From: an uncultured Bacteroidales bacterium
Lineage (GTDB): Bacteria > Bacteroidota > Bacteroidia > Bacteroidales > FEN-979
DNA length: 64,000 bases
Direction of reading: 5' to 3'
NCBI GenBank assembly: GCA_903945175.1
Contig: CAJAUM010000110.1
Span: 101,626 to 165,625 of the forward strand
The translations under genes and the position numbers were made by a program. This document shows positions 8,638 to 17,340 of this stretch, piece by piece (the stretch's first letter is position 1; every line of letters starts with the position of its first letter). The notes under the pieces are model-generated. The model did not search any database. It was not told the DNA's origin and worked only from the letters and a program-made list of their open reading frames with translations.

Positions 8638-9676
8638 ATTCAATTATCTCTTTATCAAATTTTTCTTTGTCTGTTCCATGAAAATCCACCTCAATCGGCA
8701 CGTAATAGACTGGCAGATTTTTTAAAATCGCACTGATCTCAGGTGATTTCAGCCTCACCATATCTTTTTCTGTGGTTACGATCACTTTTTTGAGGGTGGG
8801 AAGATCATGGTACTTCTTTAGCACCTCCTCAATGTCATGCGTTTTATAAGAATGATGGTCTGCAAAATGAACTACAACCAGCTCGCTACACAAACGCGCG
8901 AGGTGTTCTCTCAGGGGATAATCGTTTGCAATACCTGTGAATAAAAGGATATTGGTAACTTTAGCTGGAAATGGCTGACTGGTCGTTTCGAAAACCGGCC
9001 TGGGATCATCGTACTTGATAAAGGAAAAATATACCCGTTGATGAGGTGCCGGTCGAAGATCTTCCAGGATTCTTCGCCTTGTGATCGGGGAGAAAATTTT
9101 TGGTGTTTTCGTCACAACAATAATATCAGCCCGGGAGGCCCCGGATTTGAATTCCCTCAGCGTTCCTGATGGTAACACATAATCATCCGGGTAAAGCAGG
9201 CCATAATCGGTCATTAGGATTGAAATACCAGGTTTTACATACCGATGCTGAAATGCATCATCCAGGAGAACCACATCCAGATCTGGAAATTTTTTTAATA
9301 AGTTGAAGATCCCCCGCTGGCGTTTTTCATCTACTGCAACTTTTATTTTTTCAAATTTTTTCAGGACCTGCATGGGCTCATCCCCGATATATTTAACATT
9401 TGAACGTTTTGATGCCACAATAAACCCATTGCTTTTACGGCCATATCCGCGGCTAAGTGTCGCCACGAAATAGGGAGGATGCAAAAGTTTGATCAGATAT
9501 TCAATCTGTGGTGTCTTTCCTGTTCCGCCATAACTCAGGTTTCCTACGGAAATAACGGGTGTTTTGAATTGGATCGAAGGCAGGATCCGCAGGTCAAATA
9601 ACAGATTTCTGATCTGCATGACAAGACCATAAAGAAGGGAAACAGGATATAAAATAATTTGAAGGACCTTTGTCAT
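8621..9676 (-). CDS. lpxK: Tetraacyldisaccharide 4'-kinase LpxK
   Basis: The inner-membrane kinase phosphorylates the 4' position of the lipid A precursor (sixth step of the Raetz pathway). The 351-residue length is normal. An N-terminal hydrophobic/amphipathic region (ILYPVSLLYGLVMQIRNLLF) precedes the Walker A motif in SVGNLSYGGTGKTPQIEYL near residue 47. Conserved blocks LSRGYGRKSNGF, IGDEPM and LLDDAFQHRYVKP follow. The gene overlaps punA by about 17 nt. Its presence, along with LpxR- and PagL-like deacylases in the same window, shows a Gram-negative lipid A envelope. Confidence 0.95.
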   Translation of the reverse strand: MTKVLQIILYPVSLLYGLVMQIRNLLFDLRILPSIQFKTPVISVGNLSYGGTGKTPQIEYLIKLLHPPYFVATLSRGYGRKSNGFIVASKRSNVKYIGDEPMQVLKKFEKIKVAVDEKRQRGIFNLLKKFPDLDVVLLDDAFQHRYVKPGISILMTDYGLLYPDDYVLPSGTLREFKSGASRADIIVVTKTPKIFSPITRRRILEDLRPAPHQRVYFSFIKYDDPRPVFETTSQPFPAKVTNILLFTGIANDYPLREHLARLCSELVVVHFADHHSYKTHDIEEVLKKYHDLPTLKKVIVTTEKDMVRLKSPEISAILKNLPVYYVPIEVDFHGTDKEKFDKEIIEYVKKN

Positions 9677-9772
9677 AATTGAACCTCCGAAATTATTAAA
9701 AAAAACGACCTGACAATAGGGCCCGGGAAAATTTCACAACGAAAAGGACGAAATGATTTGAATTACCATGTA

Positions 9773-10168
9773 TCAGGAAAGTGCGTTCTCTTTGATCAGG
9801 TAGTTCATATTCTTAATCAATTCTGTAAGGCCAAAGTCCAGATTGCCCGTTTTGACTATAAAATCCGAAACACCGGCATCAATCAGTTTCATCGCTATAA
9901 TGGGGTCATCCATGGTGGAAAAAACAATGATCTGAATGGAGTCAGAAATTTCTTTTACAGTTTGTAAAAAGCCAAATCCGATATGATTCTCGGGATTATA
10001 ATCAGTAATTAAAAAATCAGGAATCATGTTTTTTTGCATGCGATATAAACACTCGTCACTTGTCTGGAATGCATGAACATTGACAAATTTGTTCATGTTC
10101 AAATGATATTTGGCCAGGTTCCGGTGTAATGGGTTTTTATCTACTATAAAAATAATCGGTGATTTCAT
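9773..10168 (-). CDS. Single-domain response regulator (receiver domain)
   Basis: 131 residues make up one CheY-like receiver domain with no output domain. The phosphoacceptor is Asp56 (FLITDYNPEN), the switch residue is Ser84/Thr85 (IVFSTMDD) and the conserved Lys is Lys106 (FIVKTGNL). The N-terminal acidic pair is reduced to Asp10-Lys11 (FIVDKNPLH), which may weaken Mg2+ binding. No histidine kinase lies nearby, so partner and output are unknown. It is flanked by 96 nt before lpxK and a 157-nt divergent spacer before nif3. Confidence 0.8.
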   Translation of the reverse strand: MKSPIIFIVDKNPLHRNLAKYHLNMNKFVNVHAFQTSDECLYRMQKNMIPDFLITDYNPENHIGFGFLQTVKEISDSIQIIVFSTMDDPIIAMKLIDAGVSDFIVKTGNLDFGLTELIKNMNYLIKENALS

Positions 10169-10242
10169 GAAACAATTTTAACTTTGAATTTGATACATCA
10201 AAATTTGGAATTTCTCTCGCGTAAAAGGATGCGCCAGATTTA

Positions 10243-10258
10243 AACTTCTCAAGAAGTT
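10243..10258. repeat. Perfect 7-bp inverted repeat in the response-regulator/nif3 spacer
   Basis: AACTTCT and AGAAGTT are separated by the two bases CA. The dyad lies 38 bp upstream of the nif3 -7 box and 75 bp upstream of the response-regulator start, so it could be an operator for either gene. No T-run follows on either strand, so it does not look like a terminator. Confidence 0.35.
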
Positions 10259-10296
10259 ATGAACAAGCAAAAACTGCTTTATGTGCTGAAAATGTG

Positions 10297-10304
10297 TATC
10301 TTTG
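10297..10304 (+). promoter_or_regulatory. -7 box of nif3-like gene
   Basis: TATCTTTG matches TAnnTTTG exactly and lies 21 bp before the ATG at 10326. The ORF-track start (TTG at 10302) falls inside this box and is therefore rejected. Confidence 0.55.
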
Positions 10305-10325
10305 ACTGCTGAAAAATTCGATTTG

Positions 10326-11168
10326 ATGACAATTTCCGAAATAACATCCTATCTTGAAACAATTTCGCCATTATCCCTTCAGGAGGATTATGATAATTGC
10401 GGGCTTTTGGTGGGAGATTCCTCTTTGGTATTCGAAAAGGCACTTCTTTGCCTCGATATTACTGAAAAGGTTATGGAGGAGGCGATCCTATGTCATTGTA
10501 ATTTGATTATATCGCACCATCCGTTGATCTTTAAAGGACTTAAGAAGCTTACTTCAGAAATCTCAGAAACTGCAATAATTAAATTGGCCTTCATCAATGA
10601 TATTGCAATATATGCGATACATACCAACCTTGACAATACGCTGAATGGGTTGAATTCTTATCTCTTCACTAAACTGGGTATCACGAAGTTTAAGATCTTA
10701 AGCCCTAAACCGGGATTACTTGCAAAGTCTGCTGGGTTTTTCCCGAATGATTCTGCCGAAAAGGGGCGAAACGATTTATTTGATTCAGGTGCAGGGATAA
10801 TCGGGGAATTTGACTTTCCTTTAGGCGAATTGGATTTCCTTCAATTGGTAAAAACCAGACTTGGCCTGTCCGTGATCAGACATTCAGCACTTCGATCGGC
10901 TGTTATCAGCAAAGTTGCACTTTGTAGCGGATCTGGAAGCTTCCTGCTCAATGAAGCGGCCAGGTCAGGGGCAGACGCTTACCTGACGGCGGATCTTAAA
11001 TATCATGATTTTTTTTCAGCTGAAAGAAAGCTCCTTCTGCTTGATATTGGCCATTACGAGAGTGAACACGGTGTAAAAGAATGGCTTTATGCTGCGCTTA
11101 TTGAAAAATTCCCTACTTTTGCATTCCTTATTTCTGAAGTAAATACCAATCCGGTTCATTATTTTTAA
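10326..11168 (+). CDS. Nif3-like dinuclear metal centre protein (GTP cyclohydrolase I type 2 / YbgI family)
   Basis: The protein shows EDYDNCGLLVGD near the N-terminus, then CHCNLIISHHPLIFKGLKKL with the metal-binding His pair and IYAIHTNLDNTLNGLN. The C-terminal block ADAYLTADLKYHDFF...LLLDIGHYESEHG supplies the remaining ligands. It is about 280 residues from ATG 10326. Many Bacteroidota homologues are near 365 because of an inserted CutA-like domain, so this is a short form. The family forms hexameric toroids with a dinuclear metal site; its true substrate is uncertain. The zinc-ribbon gene follows by 10 nt, a pairing often seen in this phylum. Confidence 0.88.
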   Translation: MTISEITSYLETISPLSLQEDYDNCGLLVGDSSLVFEKALLCLDITEKVMEEAILCHCNLIISHHPLIFKGLKKLTSEISETAIIKLAFINDIAIYAIHTNLDNTLNGLNSYLFTKLGITKFKILSPKPGLLAKSAGFFPNDSAEKGRNDLFDSGAGIIGEFDFPLGELDFLQLVKTRLGLSVIRHSALRSAVISKVALCSGSGSFLLNEAARSGADAYLTADLKYHDFFSAERKLLLLDIGHYESEHGVKEWLYAALIEKFPTFAFLISEVNTNPVHYF

Positions 11169-11178
11169 AACTGAGTTT

Positions 11179-12099
11179 ATGGCAAAAACAACAAGCACGC
11201 CAATCGCCACTTCCAAACCATCGAAATTGGCTAAAAAACCTGCCTCCAAGAGCGCTGCTGCATCAAAGAAAAACATCACAAAAGTTGAAGAGGTTGTTGA
11301 AGAGGAAGCCCAGGTTGTGGTTGCTCCGAAGGTTAAATCAGAGATTTCTGATGATAAAAGTGAAATTACCATTGAAAAAAAACTTATTGCATTATATAGT
11401 CTTCAGCAGGTTGATTCTCAAGTAGATAAAATCCGTATTATCCGCGGCGAGCTTCCCTTGGAGGTTCAGGATCTGGAGGATGAAATTGCCGGACTTGAAA
11501 CCCGCGTGGATAATTATATCCAGGAAACCCTGGCTATGGAAAAATCCATAACGGATAAAAAGAATGCTGAAAGAGATGCATTGGCCTTGATAAAAAAATA
11601 TGAAGACCAGCAGATGAATGTGCGCAATAACAGGGAATATGATTCATTGACCAAGGAAATTGAATATCAAAATCTTGAAATTCAGCTTTCTGAGAAAAGA
11701 ATTAAAGAGTATCAAATTGGGCTGGAACTCAAGAGGACCGAGATTGATACCTTTCAGAAACTTTTGCAGGATCGGAAAAATGACCTTGAAATTAAACGCA
11801 ACGAACTGGATGATATCATTGCCGAAACTGAGAAAGAGGAATTGGATTTGATAAAAAACTCAGAAGAAAACAGGCAGTACATCGAAGACCGGCTTCTGAC
11901 AGCTTATACACGTATACGGAAAAATGCCCGCAATGGACTCGCTGTTGTCCAGATTGAGCGTGATGCATGTGGCGGATGCTTCAATAAAATCCCACCGCAG
12001 CACCAGTTGGACATCAGAATGCACAAGAAAATTATCGTTTGTGAATATTGTGGACGGATCCTCGTTGATGATGGGATCGTAAACGCCGTGCATCTATAA
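11179..12099 (+). CDS. Coiled-coil protein with C4-type zinc ribbon (CT398/DUF164 family) and Lys/Pro/Ala-rich N-terminal tail
   Basis: Residues ~1-60 are a low-complexity Lys/Ala/Pro/Thr tail turning acidic (VEEVVEEEAQVVV). Residues ~70-235 form a long coiled coil with typical CT398 phrases (LYSLQQVDSQVDKIRIIRGE, VRNNREYDSLTKEIEYQN). The C-terminus is a zinc ribbon with CGGCFNKIPPQ and CEYCGRILV, giving four Cys ligands. CT398-like proteins are suggested from structural work to bridge RNA polymerase sigma-54 or flagellar parts in other phyla; the role here is unknown. The basic tail is an add-on relative to the core family and could bind nucleic acid. Probably in an operon with nif3. Confidence 0.85.
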   Translation: MAKTTSTPIATSKPSKLAKKPASKSAAASKKNITKVEEVVEEEAQVVVAPKVKSEISDDKSEITIEKKLIALYSLQQVDSQVDKIRIIRGELPLEVQDLEDEIAGLETRVDNYIQETLAMEKSITDKKNAERDALALIKKYEDQQMNVRNNREYDSLTKEIEYQNLEIQLSEKRIKEYQIGLELKRTEIDTFQKLLQDRKNDLEIKRNELDDIIAETEKEELDLIKNSEENRQYIEDRLLTAYTRIRKNARNGLAVVQIERDACGGCFNKIPPQHQLDIRMHKKIIVCEYCGRILVDDGIVNAVHL

Positions 12100-12101
12100 T
12101 C

Positions 12102-13565
12102 TTAAAACCTTATTCCAACCGTAGTAAATACTGTGTTTGTATTATAAGTAATTGAGGCGGGATTGACCATGGCCGGGTCATACAGGTAGTAATCCTGGTT
12201 CATTTTCGTCCATACATAGGATACATCAGCGAAAAAACGCTTTCCACGGTATCCGAATCCCCCTGAAACCTGAAATCGTTCACCATTGTTAATTCCACTG
12301 GTGTAGGGATTGCTGAAATAGGCAAATCCGCCCCTCAGACGGAAGTTTAACACCCGCCACTCAGTCCCAAGACGGATATTTCCCCATGATTGGTATGTTG
12401 ATTTAATTGTGTTGTTAACATCTGTAAAACTGTCAAAATCAGAGTTTAATCGGGCTTGTGAGTAATTTACGTACTCATAATCCGCACTAATCAATCCATA
12501 CTGGCCAATGATAAAGGCTAAACTTCCCATTGCCCTGAATGGCGTTGTAAGCCAATAATCATAATAACCCACAGGTGAACTTTGTGATTCATTCCAATAG
12601 GTAGAATCGAAATTAGAACGCATATTGCTAAACCATTCATCGCGCATACTTGGATACCATGTTGGTGTATGAATGCTTGCTCCGATTCTGACCCATTCCA
12701 CTGGTTTATAAATCATTCCAAACTTAACATTGACACCTGTTCCCTTTGTATGAATATTGTACTGGTAGTTCATGGAGATGAAGGTTGGAATAGTATCTCT
12801 GGTCCTGGCTTCGTCATAAGAACTGCTCTCATAATAGCTGATTGAGGGAACTCCAAGGGTAAGACCGATGAAAAATTTATCACTGAAATTTGCTCCGACG
12901 GAGAAGTCCAGTTCGTTCATTGATCCATACGTCTGGATGATTTTATTCTGAATAACACCACCAAATCGGGCATCACACTCATATTGTTGCGTGGTTTTAT
13001 TATAATATACCAGATTTGTTCCGTAGGCAAGGCCCATATCAAACGGATAGGTATCTTGCACAGTGGCTGGTGGGATTTGCTCTGCATTCAATGTGTTGGC
13101 ATAACTTTGCATCAGGGAGTTTTTGGCATTGACCCCTGTGATCACAGTTCGGTTATTAAAATCATTTTGCCGGTTAAATCCAAATCCCACATTGATACTT
13201 TTCAGGATGCCGCTATTACTTTTCTTTTGGGGATTGATGTTGAAAATGAATCCAAAATTGCCCAATCCGAAGTTAACCCGGCTATCACTAGCTACCGTGC
13301 CATTGTATATTGAAGATGAACTGCCAACCGTGGGAGCTATGGTTAATGTCATTTCAGATCCTTTATAAAGGCCGATTCCGGCGGGATTGGTTGAAAGCGT
13401 TGAAAAATCAGCGCCAACAGCGCCGAATGCACCACTCATCCCGTTGAATCTGGCTGTGCCACTGTAAAAAACACGGGAATAGCGTAAGGCATCTTCAGCC
13501 GTCTGGGCAAAGATGAGGGAGCAGGACTGGGCGAAAAGCCACATTATAATGAATAATTTTTTCAT
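12102..13565 (-). CDS. OmpP1/FadL-like outer-membrane barrel
   Basis: A signal peptide (MKKLFIIMWLFAQSCSLIFAQ) is followed by the FadL/OmpP1 N-terminal pattern YSRVFYSGTARFNGMSGAFGAVGADFSTLSTNPAGIGLY. The rest is rich in alternating aromatic/polar strands and ends on a strand with terminal Phe (VFTTVGIRF). It is 487 residues, consistent with a 14-strand transporter for hydrophobic compounds. Substrate cannot be assigned. It sits 28 nt downstream of the Tyr/Gly-rich lipoprotein gene and probably shares its transcript. The 3' end converges on the zinc-ribbon gene with two bases between the stops. Confidence 0.8.
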   Translation of the reverse strand: MKKLFIIMWLFAQSCSLIFAQTAEDALRYSRVFYSGTARFNGMSGAFGAVGADFSTLSTNPAGIGLYKGSEMTLTIAPTVGSSSSIYNGTVASDSRVNFGLGNFGFIFNINPQKKSNSGILKSINVGFGFNRQNDFNNRTVITGVNAKNSLMQSYANTLNAEQIPPATVQDTYPFDMGLAYGTNLVYYNKTTQQYECDARFGGVIQNKIIQTYGSMNELDFSVGANFSDKFFIGLTLGVPSISYYESSSYDEARTRDTIPTFISMNYQYNIHTKGTGVNVKFGMIYKPVEWVRIGASIHTPTWYPSMRDEWFSNMRSNFDSTYWNESQSSPVGYYDYWLTTPFRAMGSLAFIIGQYGLISADYEYVNYSQARLNSDFDSFTDVNNTIKSTYQSWGNIRLGTEWRVLNFRLRGGFAYFSNPYTSGINNGERFQVSGGFGYRGKRFFADVSYVWTKMNQDYYLYDPAMVNPASITYNTNTVFTTVGIRF

Positions 13566-13593
13566 TACAGTAAGATTTTAGAATTTTTAAAGT

Positions 13594-14970
13594 TTACCTG
13601 CGTCTTCCACCACCACCACTGCTGCCACTGCCGCCTGATGGAGCCGAGCCCCCACTTCCCCCTGATCTGGAAGGAGCAGAGTAACTTCCGCTTCCGCTTG
13701 AACGAGTTGGAGCAGAATAGGAACCACTACTTTCTGAGCGCACAGGTGCAGTGTATGAACCACTGCTGCCCGAACGCGTCGGTGAAGAATAGCTGGGGTT
13801 TGAGCGTGCGGGAGAGGAGCTCCTTGTTGAGCCGGATCTGGTTGGTGTGGAATATACCCTGTTGTCAGATGCCCCTGTGTTGTTCCTGTTGACGGCATTT
13901 TGATTTGAGATGCTTGATGAGCGCGGATTTTGCGACCGTGGAGTCAGATATTCCTGGCTTGATTTGGGTTGCCTGTATGCTGGGGATGAATAGCTTTGTG
14001 CAGATCCTGAACGTTGTGAAGAACTGACATTTTCTGGCCTGGTATATCGTGGCGCTGGTTGCTGGGTACGAGGCTGGACCTGGGTCTTTGTGTTTGTTCG
14101 CTGGTAGGTTCCCTGTTTGTTGGTTGTTGTCCGTGTGTATTTATATTGTTCCTGGCTGGATGGAACACTCCTGGTCGAGGTTTGCACATTTCTTGATGAA
14201 GGTGCAACGTTGGTCCTTGAATAGGTTGGTGTAACTTCATTTCTGCTGCCGGGATTTGACTTGGTCCCTGAAACATTCGCTGTATTACGCGAATTTGGCG
14301 TATTTCCTCCTCCATCTGAACTGTAAATTGATCTTCTGGAGCCATAGTAGGAGTTGGTTGCATAGGAACCTCCATAATACCAATCATTGTAACCATAGCA
14401 ATAACAGCATGGGTTATACCATGGATTATACCAGGAATTATATCCATAATAGTAGGGATAGCCCCAGCCATAATTCCATCCCCAGGGTGAATAGGGATAG
14501 CCCCAGCCATAATCCCATCCCCAACTTGAATAGGGAGAACCCCATCCCATTCCAAATCCCATCGAGGAGCCGTAATAGCCGCCGTATCCTCCCCCAATGC
14601 CAAAGGAGATGTTCACATTGGGATCGTTGCTGCCTGCGTTGGCATTGGCAGAACCAGCAGCATAGGAGTCATCAAAATATCCTTTGGTGGTGTCTTTGCT
14701 GTTAAACCGGTTTAAGCGGCTGGAATAGGAGTAGTCGTTGTAATCATCCTCGAAAGTTGAGGCGCCTGGTTTTTGAATTGTTGATTTATCAGGAGATGTA
14801 ATGACTTGAGCCCCGCTCGCAGTTTGTTGGGAAGAAACAGGGCGTGACTGCTCAATTTTGGAAGCCGAATTATAAACTTCATCATTGACATAGGAGGTTG
14901 CTTGTTTTTGGGTGGTACAAGCACTGATTGCCAGACTGATGATTGCGAGAACACATGCTGAATTTTTCAT
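13594..14970 (-). CDS. Low-complexity Ser/Gly/Tyr/Arg-rich lipoprotein
   Basis: I recognise no family. The protein starts with a lipoprotein signal (MKNSACVLAIISLAISACTT, lipobox ISAC). After a polar stretch comes a Gly/Tyr/Trp-rich block (GIGGGYGGYYGSSMGFGMGW) containing a 13-residue tandem repeat (WGWDYGWGYPYSP / WGWNYGWGYPYYY). A Cys pair cluster NPCCYCYGY is next, and the C-terminal ~250 residues are Ser/Arg/Thr/Pro-rich, ending SGGGGRRR. This composition suggests a disordered or gel-like surface lipoprotein. It is 458 residues and 28 nt upstream of the FadL-like barrel, with which it may work. Opposite-strand ORFs here are compositional shadows. Confidence 0.7.
   Translation of the reverse strand: MKNSACVLAIISLAISACTTQKQATSYVNDEVYNSASKIEQSRPVSSQQTASGAQVITSPDKSTIQKPGASTFEDDYNDYSYSSRLNRFNSKDTTKGYFDDSYAAGSANANAGSNDPNVNISFGIGGGYGGYYGSSMGFGMGWGSPYSSWGWDYGWGYPYSPWGWNYGWGYPYYYGYNSWYNPWYNPCCYCYGYNDWYYGGSYATNSYYGSRRSIYSSDGGGNTPNSRNTANVSGTKSNPGSRNEVTPTYSRTNVAPSSRNVQTSTRSVPSSQEQYKYTRTTTNKQGTYQRTNTKTQVQPRTQQPAPRYTRPENVSSSQRSGSAQSYSSPAYRQPKSSQEYLTPRSQNPRSSSISNQNAVNRNNTGASDNRVYSTPTRSGSTRSSSPARSNPSYSSPTRSGSSGSYTAPVRSESSGSYSAPTRSSGSGSYSAPSRSGGSGGSAPSGGSGSSGGGGRRR
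14453..14553 (-). repeat. 39-bp tandem repeat encoding a 13-residue Trp/Gly/Tyr unit
   Basis: The 39-bp period is visible as TAGGGATAGCCCCAGCCATA starting at 14453 and again at 14492, with a degenerate third copy starting at 14531. It encodes repeated WGxDYGWGYPYSP units in the lipoprotein. In-frame length variation between strains would be expected. Confidence 0.75.
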
Positions 14971-15090
14971 AGGACGTTAACTTTAAAATACCGGGGTGGG
15001 CAGTGGGTTCATTAAAATTGGGATTATTTTCGTATTTTTACAACCGAATAATCCGACTAAAATTAACAAATCTCATACCAAACTACAAAA

Positions 15091-16566
15091 ATGGCAAAAG
15101 ATTTTCCTTCAAGGGCAGAAAATTACGCGCAGTGGTATAACGATCTGGTTATCAAGGCTGATCTGGCTGAAAATTCTGCTGTGCGTGGATGTATGGTTAT
15201 AAAACCCTATGGTTATGCTATTTGGGAAAAAATACAGGCCGTTTTGGACAAGAAGTTCAAGGATACCGGCCATTCAAATGCCTACTTTCCCATCTTTATT
15301 CCGAAATCATTTTTCAGCAAGGAGGCAAGTCATGTCGAAGGTTTTGCAAAGGAATGTGCAGTTGTAACGCATTACAGGCTAAAAAGTTCTCCGGACGGGA
15401 AGGGGGTTGTAATTGATGAAGATGCTAAACTTGAAGAGGAACTTATTGTAAGGCCCACATCAGAAACCATTATTTGGGATACCTATAAAAACTGGATCAA
15501 GTCATACCGCGATTTGCCAATTCTTATCAATCAATGGGCCAATGTGGTAAGGTGGGAGATGCGTACGCGTCTCTTCCTTCGTACTACTGAATTCTTATGG
15601 CAGGAGGGGCACACGGCGCATGCGACCAGGGAGGAGGCCGTCCTGGAAGCCGAAACCATGCTGCATGTTTATGCCGATTTTGCTGAAAACTGGATGGCCA
15701 TTCCGGTGCTCAAAGGCACAAAATCACCGGCGGAGCGGTTTGCGGGGGCCATTGACACTTATGCCATCGAAGCAATGATGCAGGATGGTAAAGCTTTGCA
15801 GACAGGGACCTCGCATTTCTTGGGACAAAATTTCGCAAAGGCATTTGATGTGAAATATTTGAACAAGGAAAATCAACTCGATTATGTATGGGCTACATCA
15901 TGGGGTGTTTCCACCCGGCTGATGGGGGCCTTGATCATGTCGCACTCTGATGATCATGGGTTGGTACTTCCTCCCAAACTGGCGCCCATCCAGGTTGCCA
16001 TTGTCCCGGTGTTCAAAAATGCAGAACAACTTGCCCAGATCTCGGAGATTGTAATTCCCATAAAAAAATCGCTGGAGGCAAAGGGGATCACGGTCAAATA
16101 TGATGACAGGGATACCTACAAGCCGGGATGGAAATTCACTGAATATGAATTCAAAGGAGTTCCGGTACGACTCACAATCGGCCCAAGGGATATAGAGCAG
16201 GGTACCGTTGAAGTCGCCCGCCGGGATACCCTGGAAAAGGAGGTATTTCAGCTTACCGATATCGAGAATAAGGTGGTTCATTTGCTTGACCAGATTCAGA
16301 AAAACCTGTATGATCGTGCCATGTCGTTCAGAGAGGAGAATACTTTCCGTGTGGATTCGTATGATGAATTCAAGCGAATTCTTGATGACCGGGGTGGTTT
16401 TATCTCTGCCCACTGGGATGGTACTGCGGAAACCGAAGAAAAGATCAAGGAGGAGACGAAAGCCACCATTAGGGTCATTCCCCTTCATAATCCCGGAGAA
16501 AAAGGAATATGTATCTATTCAGGGAAACCCTCGGAACAGCGTGTGATTTTTGCCCGGGCGTATTGA
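15091..16566 (+). CDS. proS: Prolyl-tRNA synthetase, eukaryote/archaeal-like type
   Basis: A class II aminoacyl-tRNA synthetase of 491 residues, the short form without the bacterial INS editing insertion. Motif 2 region [24 protein letters not shown] and [15 protein letters not shown] are clear, and the anticodon-binding domain ([13 protein letters not shown]) and Zn-binding-like C-terminal domain follow. The protein ends in ARAY, the typical C-terminal Tyr. Bacteroidota commonly use this ProRS type. The start [16 protein letters not shown] matches the family start. It is divergent from the lipoprotein gene and converges with three bases on the DUF2807 gene. Confidence 0.97.
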   Translation: MAKDFPSRAENYAQWYNDLVIKADLAENSAVRGCMVIKPYGYAIWEKIQAVLDKKFKDTGHSNAYFPIFIPKSFFSKEASHVEGFAKECAVVTHYRLKSSPDGKGVVIDEDAKLEEELIVRPTSETIIWDTYKNWIKSYRDLPILINQWANVVRWEMRTRLFLRTTEFLWQEGHTAHATREEAVLEAETMLHVYADFAENWMAIPVLKGTKSPAERFAGAIDTYAIEAMMQDGKALQTGTSHFLGQNFAKAFDVKYLNKENQLDYVWATSWGVSTRLMGALIMSHSDDHGLVLPPKLAPIQVAIVPVFKNAEQLAQISEIVIPIKKSLEAKGITVKYDDRDTYKPGWKFTEYEFKGVPVRLTIGPRDIEQGTVEVARRDTLEKEVFQLTDIENKVVHLLDQIQKNLYDRAMSFREENTFRVDSYDEFKRILDDRGGFISAHWDGTAETEEKIKEETKATIRVIPLHNPGEKGICIYSGKPSEQRVIFARAY

Positions 16567-16569
16567 TGC

Positions 16570-17340
16570 TTAAAAAGGCAGAACCTCTCCTGATCCAAAA
16601 ATCTGGGCATTCAGTGACTTTATAGAATCATTTCTGTAATAAATATTTCCTATAGATCTGATGGTTGCATCGAGGTATTTTGCATTTACATAACAATTGT
16701 TTGTTCCCTTATTGGTAATGCCTGTATACCAGGTACTCAGATCCCTTGCATCGTATGATCCGTAACTTCCGGAATAGACCGTTGTCCATCCGCATTTTCC
16801 GCGAAGAATGATGTTTCCCGTACCCATGTTCAGGCTGAAATTGCCTTTCATCAGTGAATCGAACGCAAGATCAATGGTCCCACATCCGCCCCATAACTCG
16901 ACATTTATTGAATCCAGTTGAAGTTTTCCTGCTGTCCAGATATCACCGGAGGAGTTGTAGCTGATTTTCCAGAGGGCACTGCTTGAAATGTGGACATTGA
17001 TGGGGCTGTCGTAGCTACGCAACCAATTGCATGTGTTTTTATTATTGATGATTAATTGACGATCAACGACTTCTGTTGTGATGCCCTGAATTATATTTCG
17101 GCCAGCTTCAACCTGGACACTGTTTCCCAGGTCACTTCTAAGAATGAGATTTACATTGTCGTTGAGGCTGATGCTGTCAAAATCACCGAGAGATCTCTCC
17201 TGAAAGATGATGGCGCCGGTATTTGTGACACAAACTCCTTTATCTTTGGAACATCCTGGAGCGAGGATCATGGATATAAACGTTGCCAGAACAAGGGAGG
17301 CACTTGCCAAACGTATATTATTTAACAGTTTTTTTTCCAT
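16570..17340 (-). CDS. Head GIN domain (DUF2807) lipoprotein
   Basis: From the Met at 17340 (MEKKLLNNIRLASASLVLATF) the protein is 256 residues with a lipoprotein signal ending LAPGCSK. The body has the DUF2807 'head GIN' pattern: FDSISLNDNVNLILRSD, VQVEAGRNIIQGI, then successive beta-helix-like strands with Gly/Ser turns and a C-terminal IFGSGEVLPF. The track start at 17442 adds 34 unlikely residues that overlap the upstream gene. These proteins are probably surface or periplasmic adhesion/scaffold proteins in Bacteroidota; no biochemical role is established that I can name. It overlaps the end of the PagL-like gene by 23 nt, suggesting coupling. Confidence 0.8.
   Translation of the reverse strand: MEKKLLNNIRLASASLVLATFISMILAPGCSKDKGVCVTNTGAIIFQERSLGDFDSISLNDNVNLILRSDLGNSVQVEAGRNIIQGITTEVVDRQLIINNKNTCNWLRSYDSPINVHISSSALWKISYNSSGDIWTAGKLQLDSINVELWGGCGTIDLAFDSLMKGNFSLNMGTGNIILRGKCGWTTVYSGSYGSYDARDLSTWYTGITNKGTNNCYVNAKYLDATIRSIGNIYYRNDSIKSLNAQIFGSGEVLPF

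Noticed and set aside
13944-14603. 219-codon minus-strand ORF within the Tyr/Gly-rich lipoprotein
   Set aside because: Out-of-frame reading of the low-complexity gene; the in-frame ORF has a lipobox and consistent composition.
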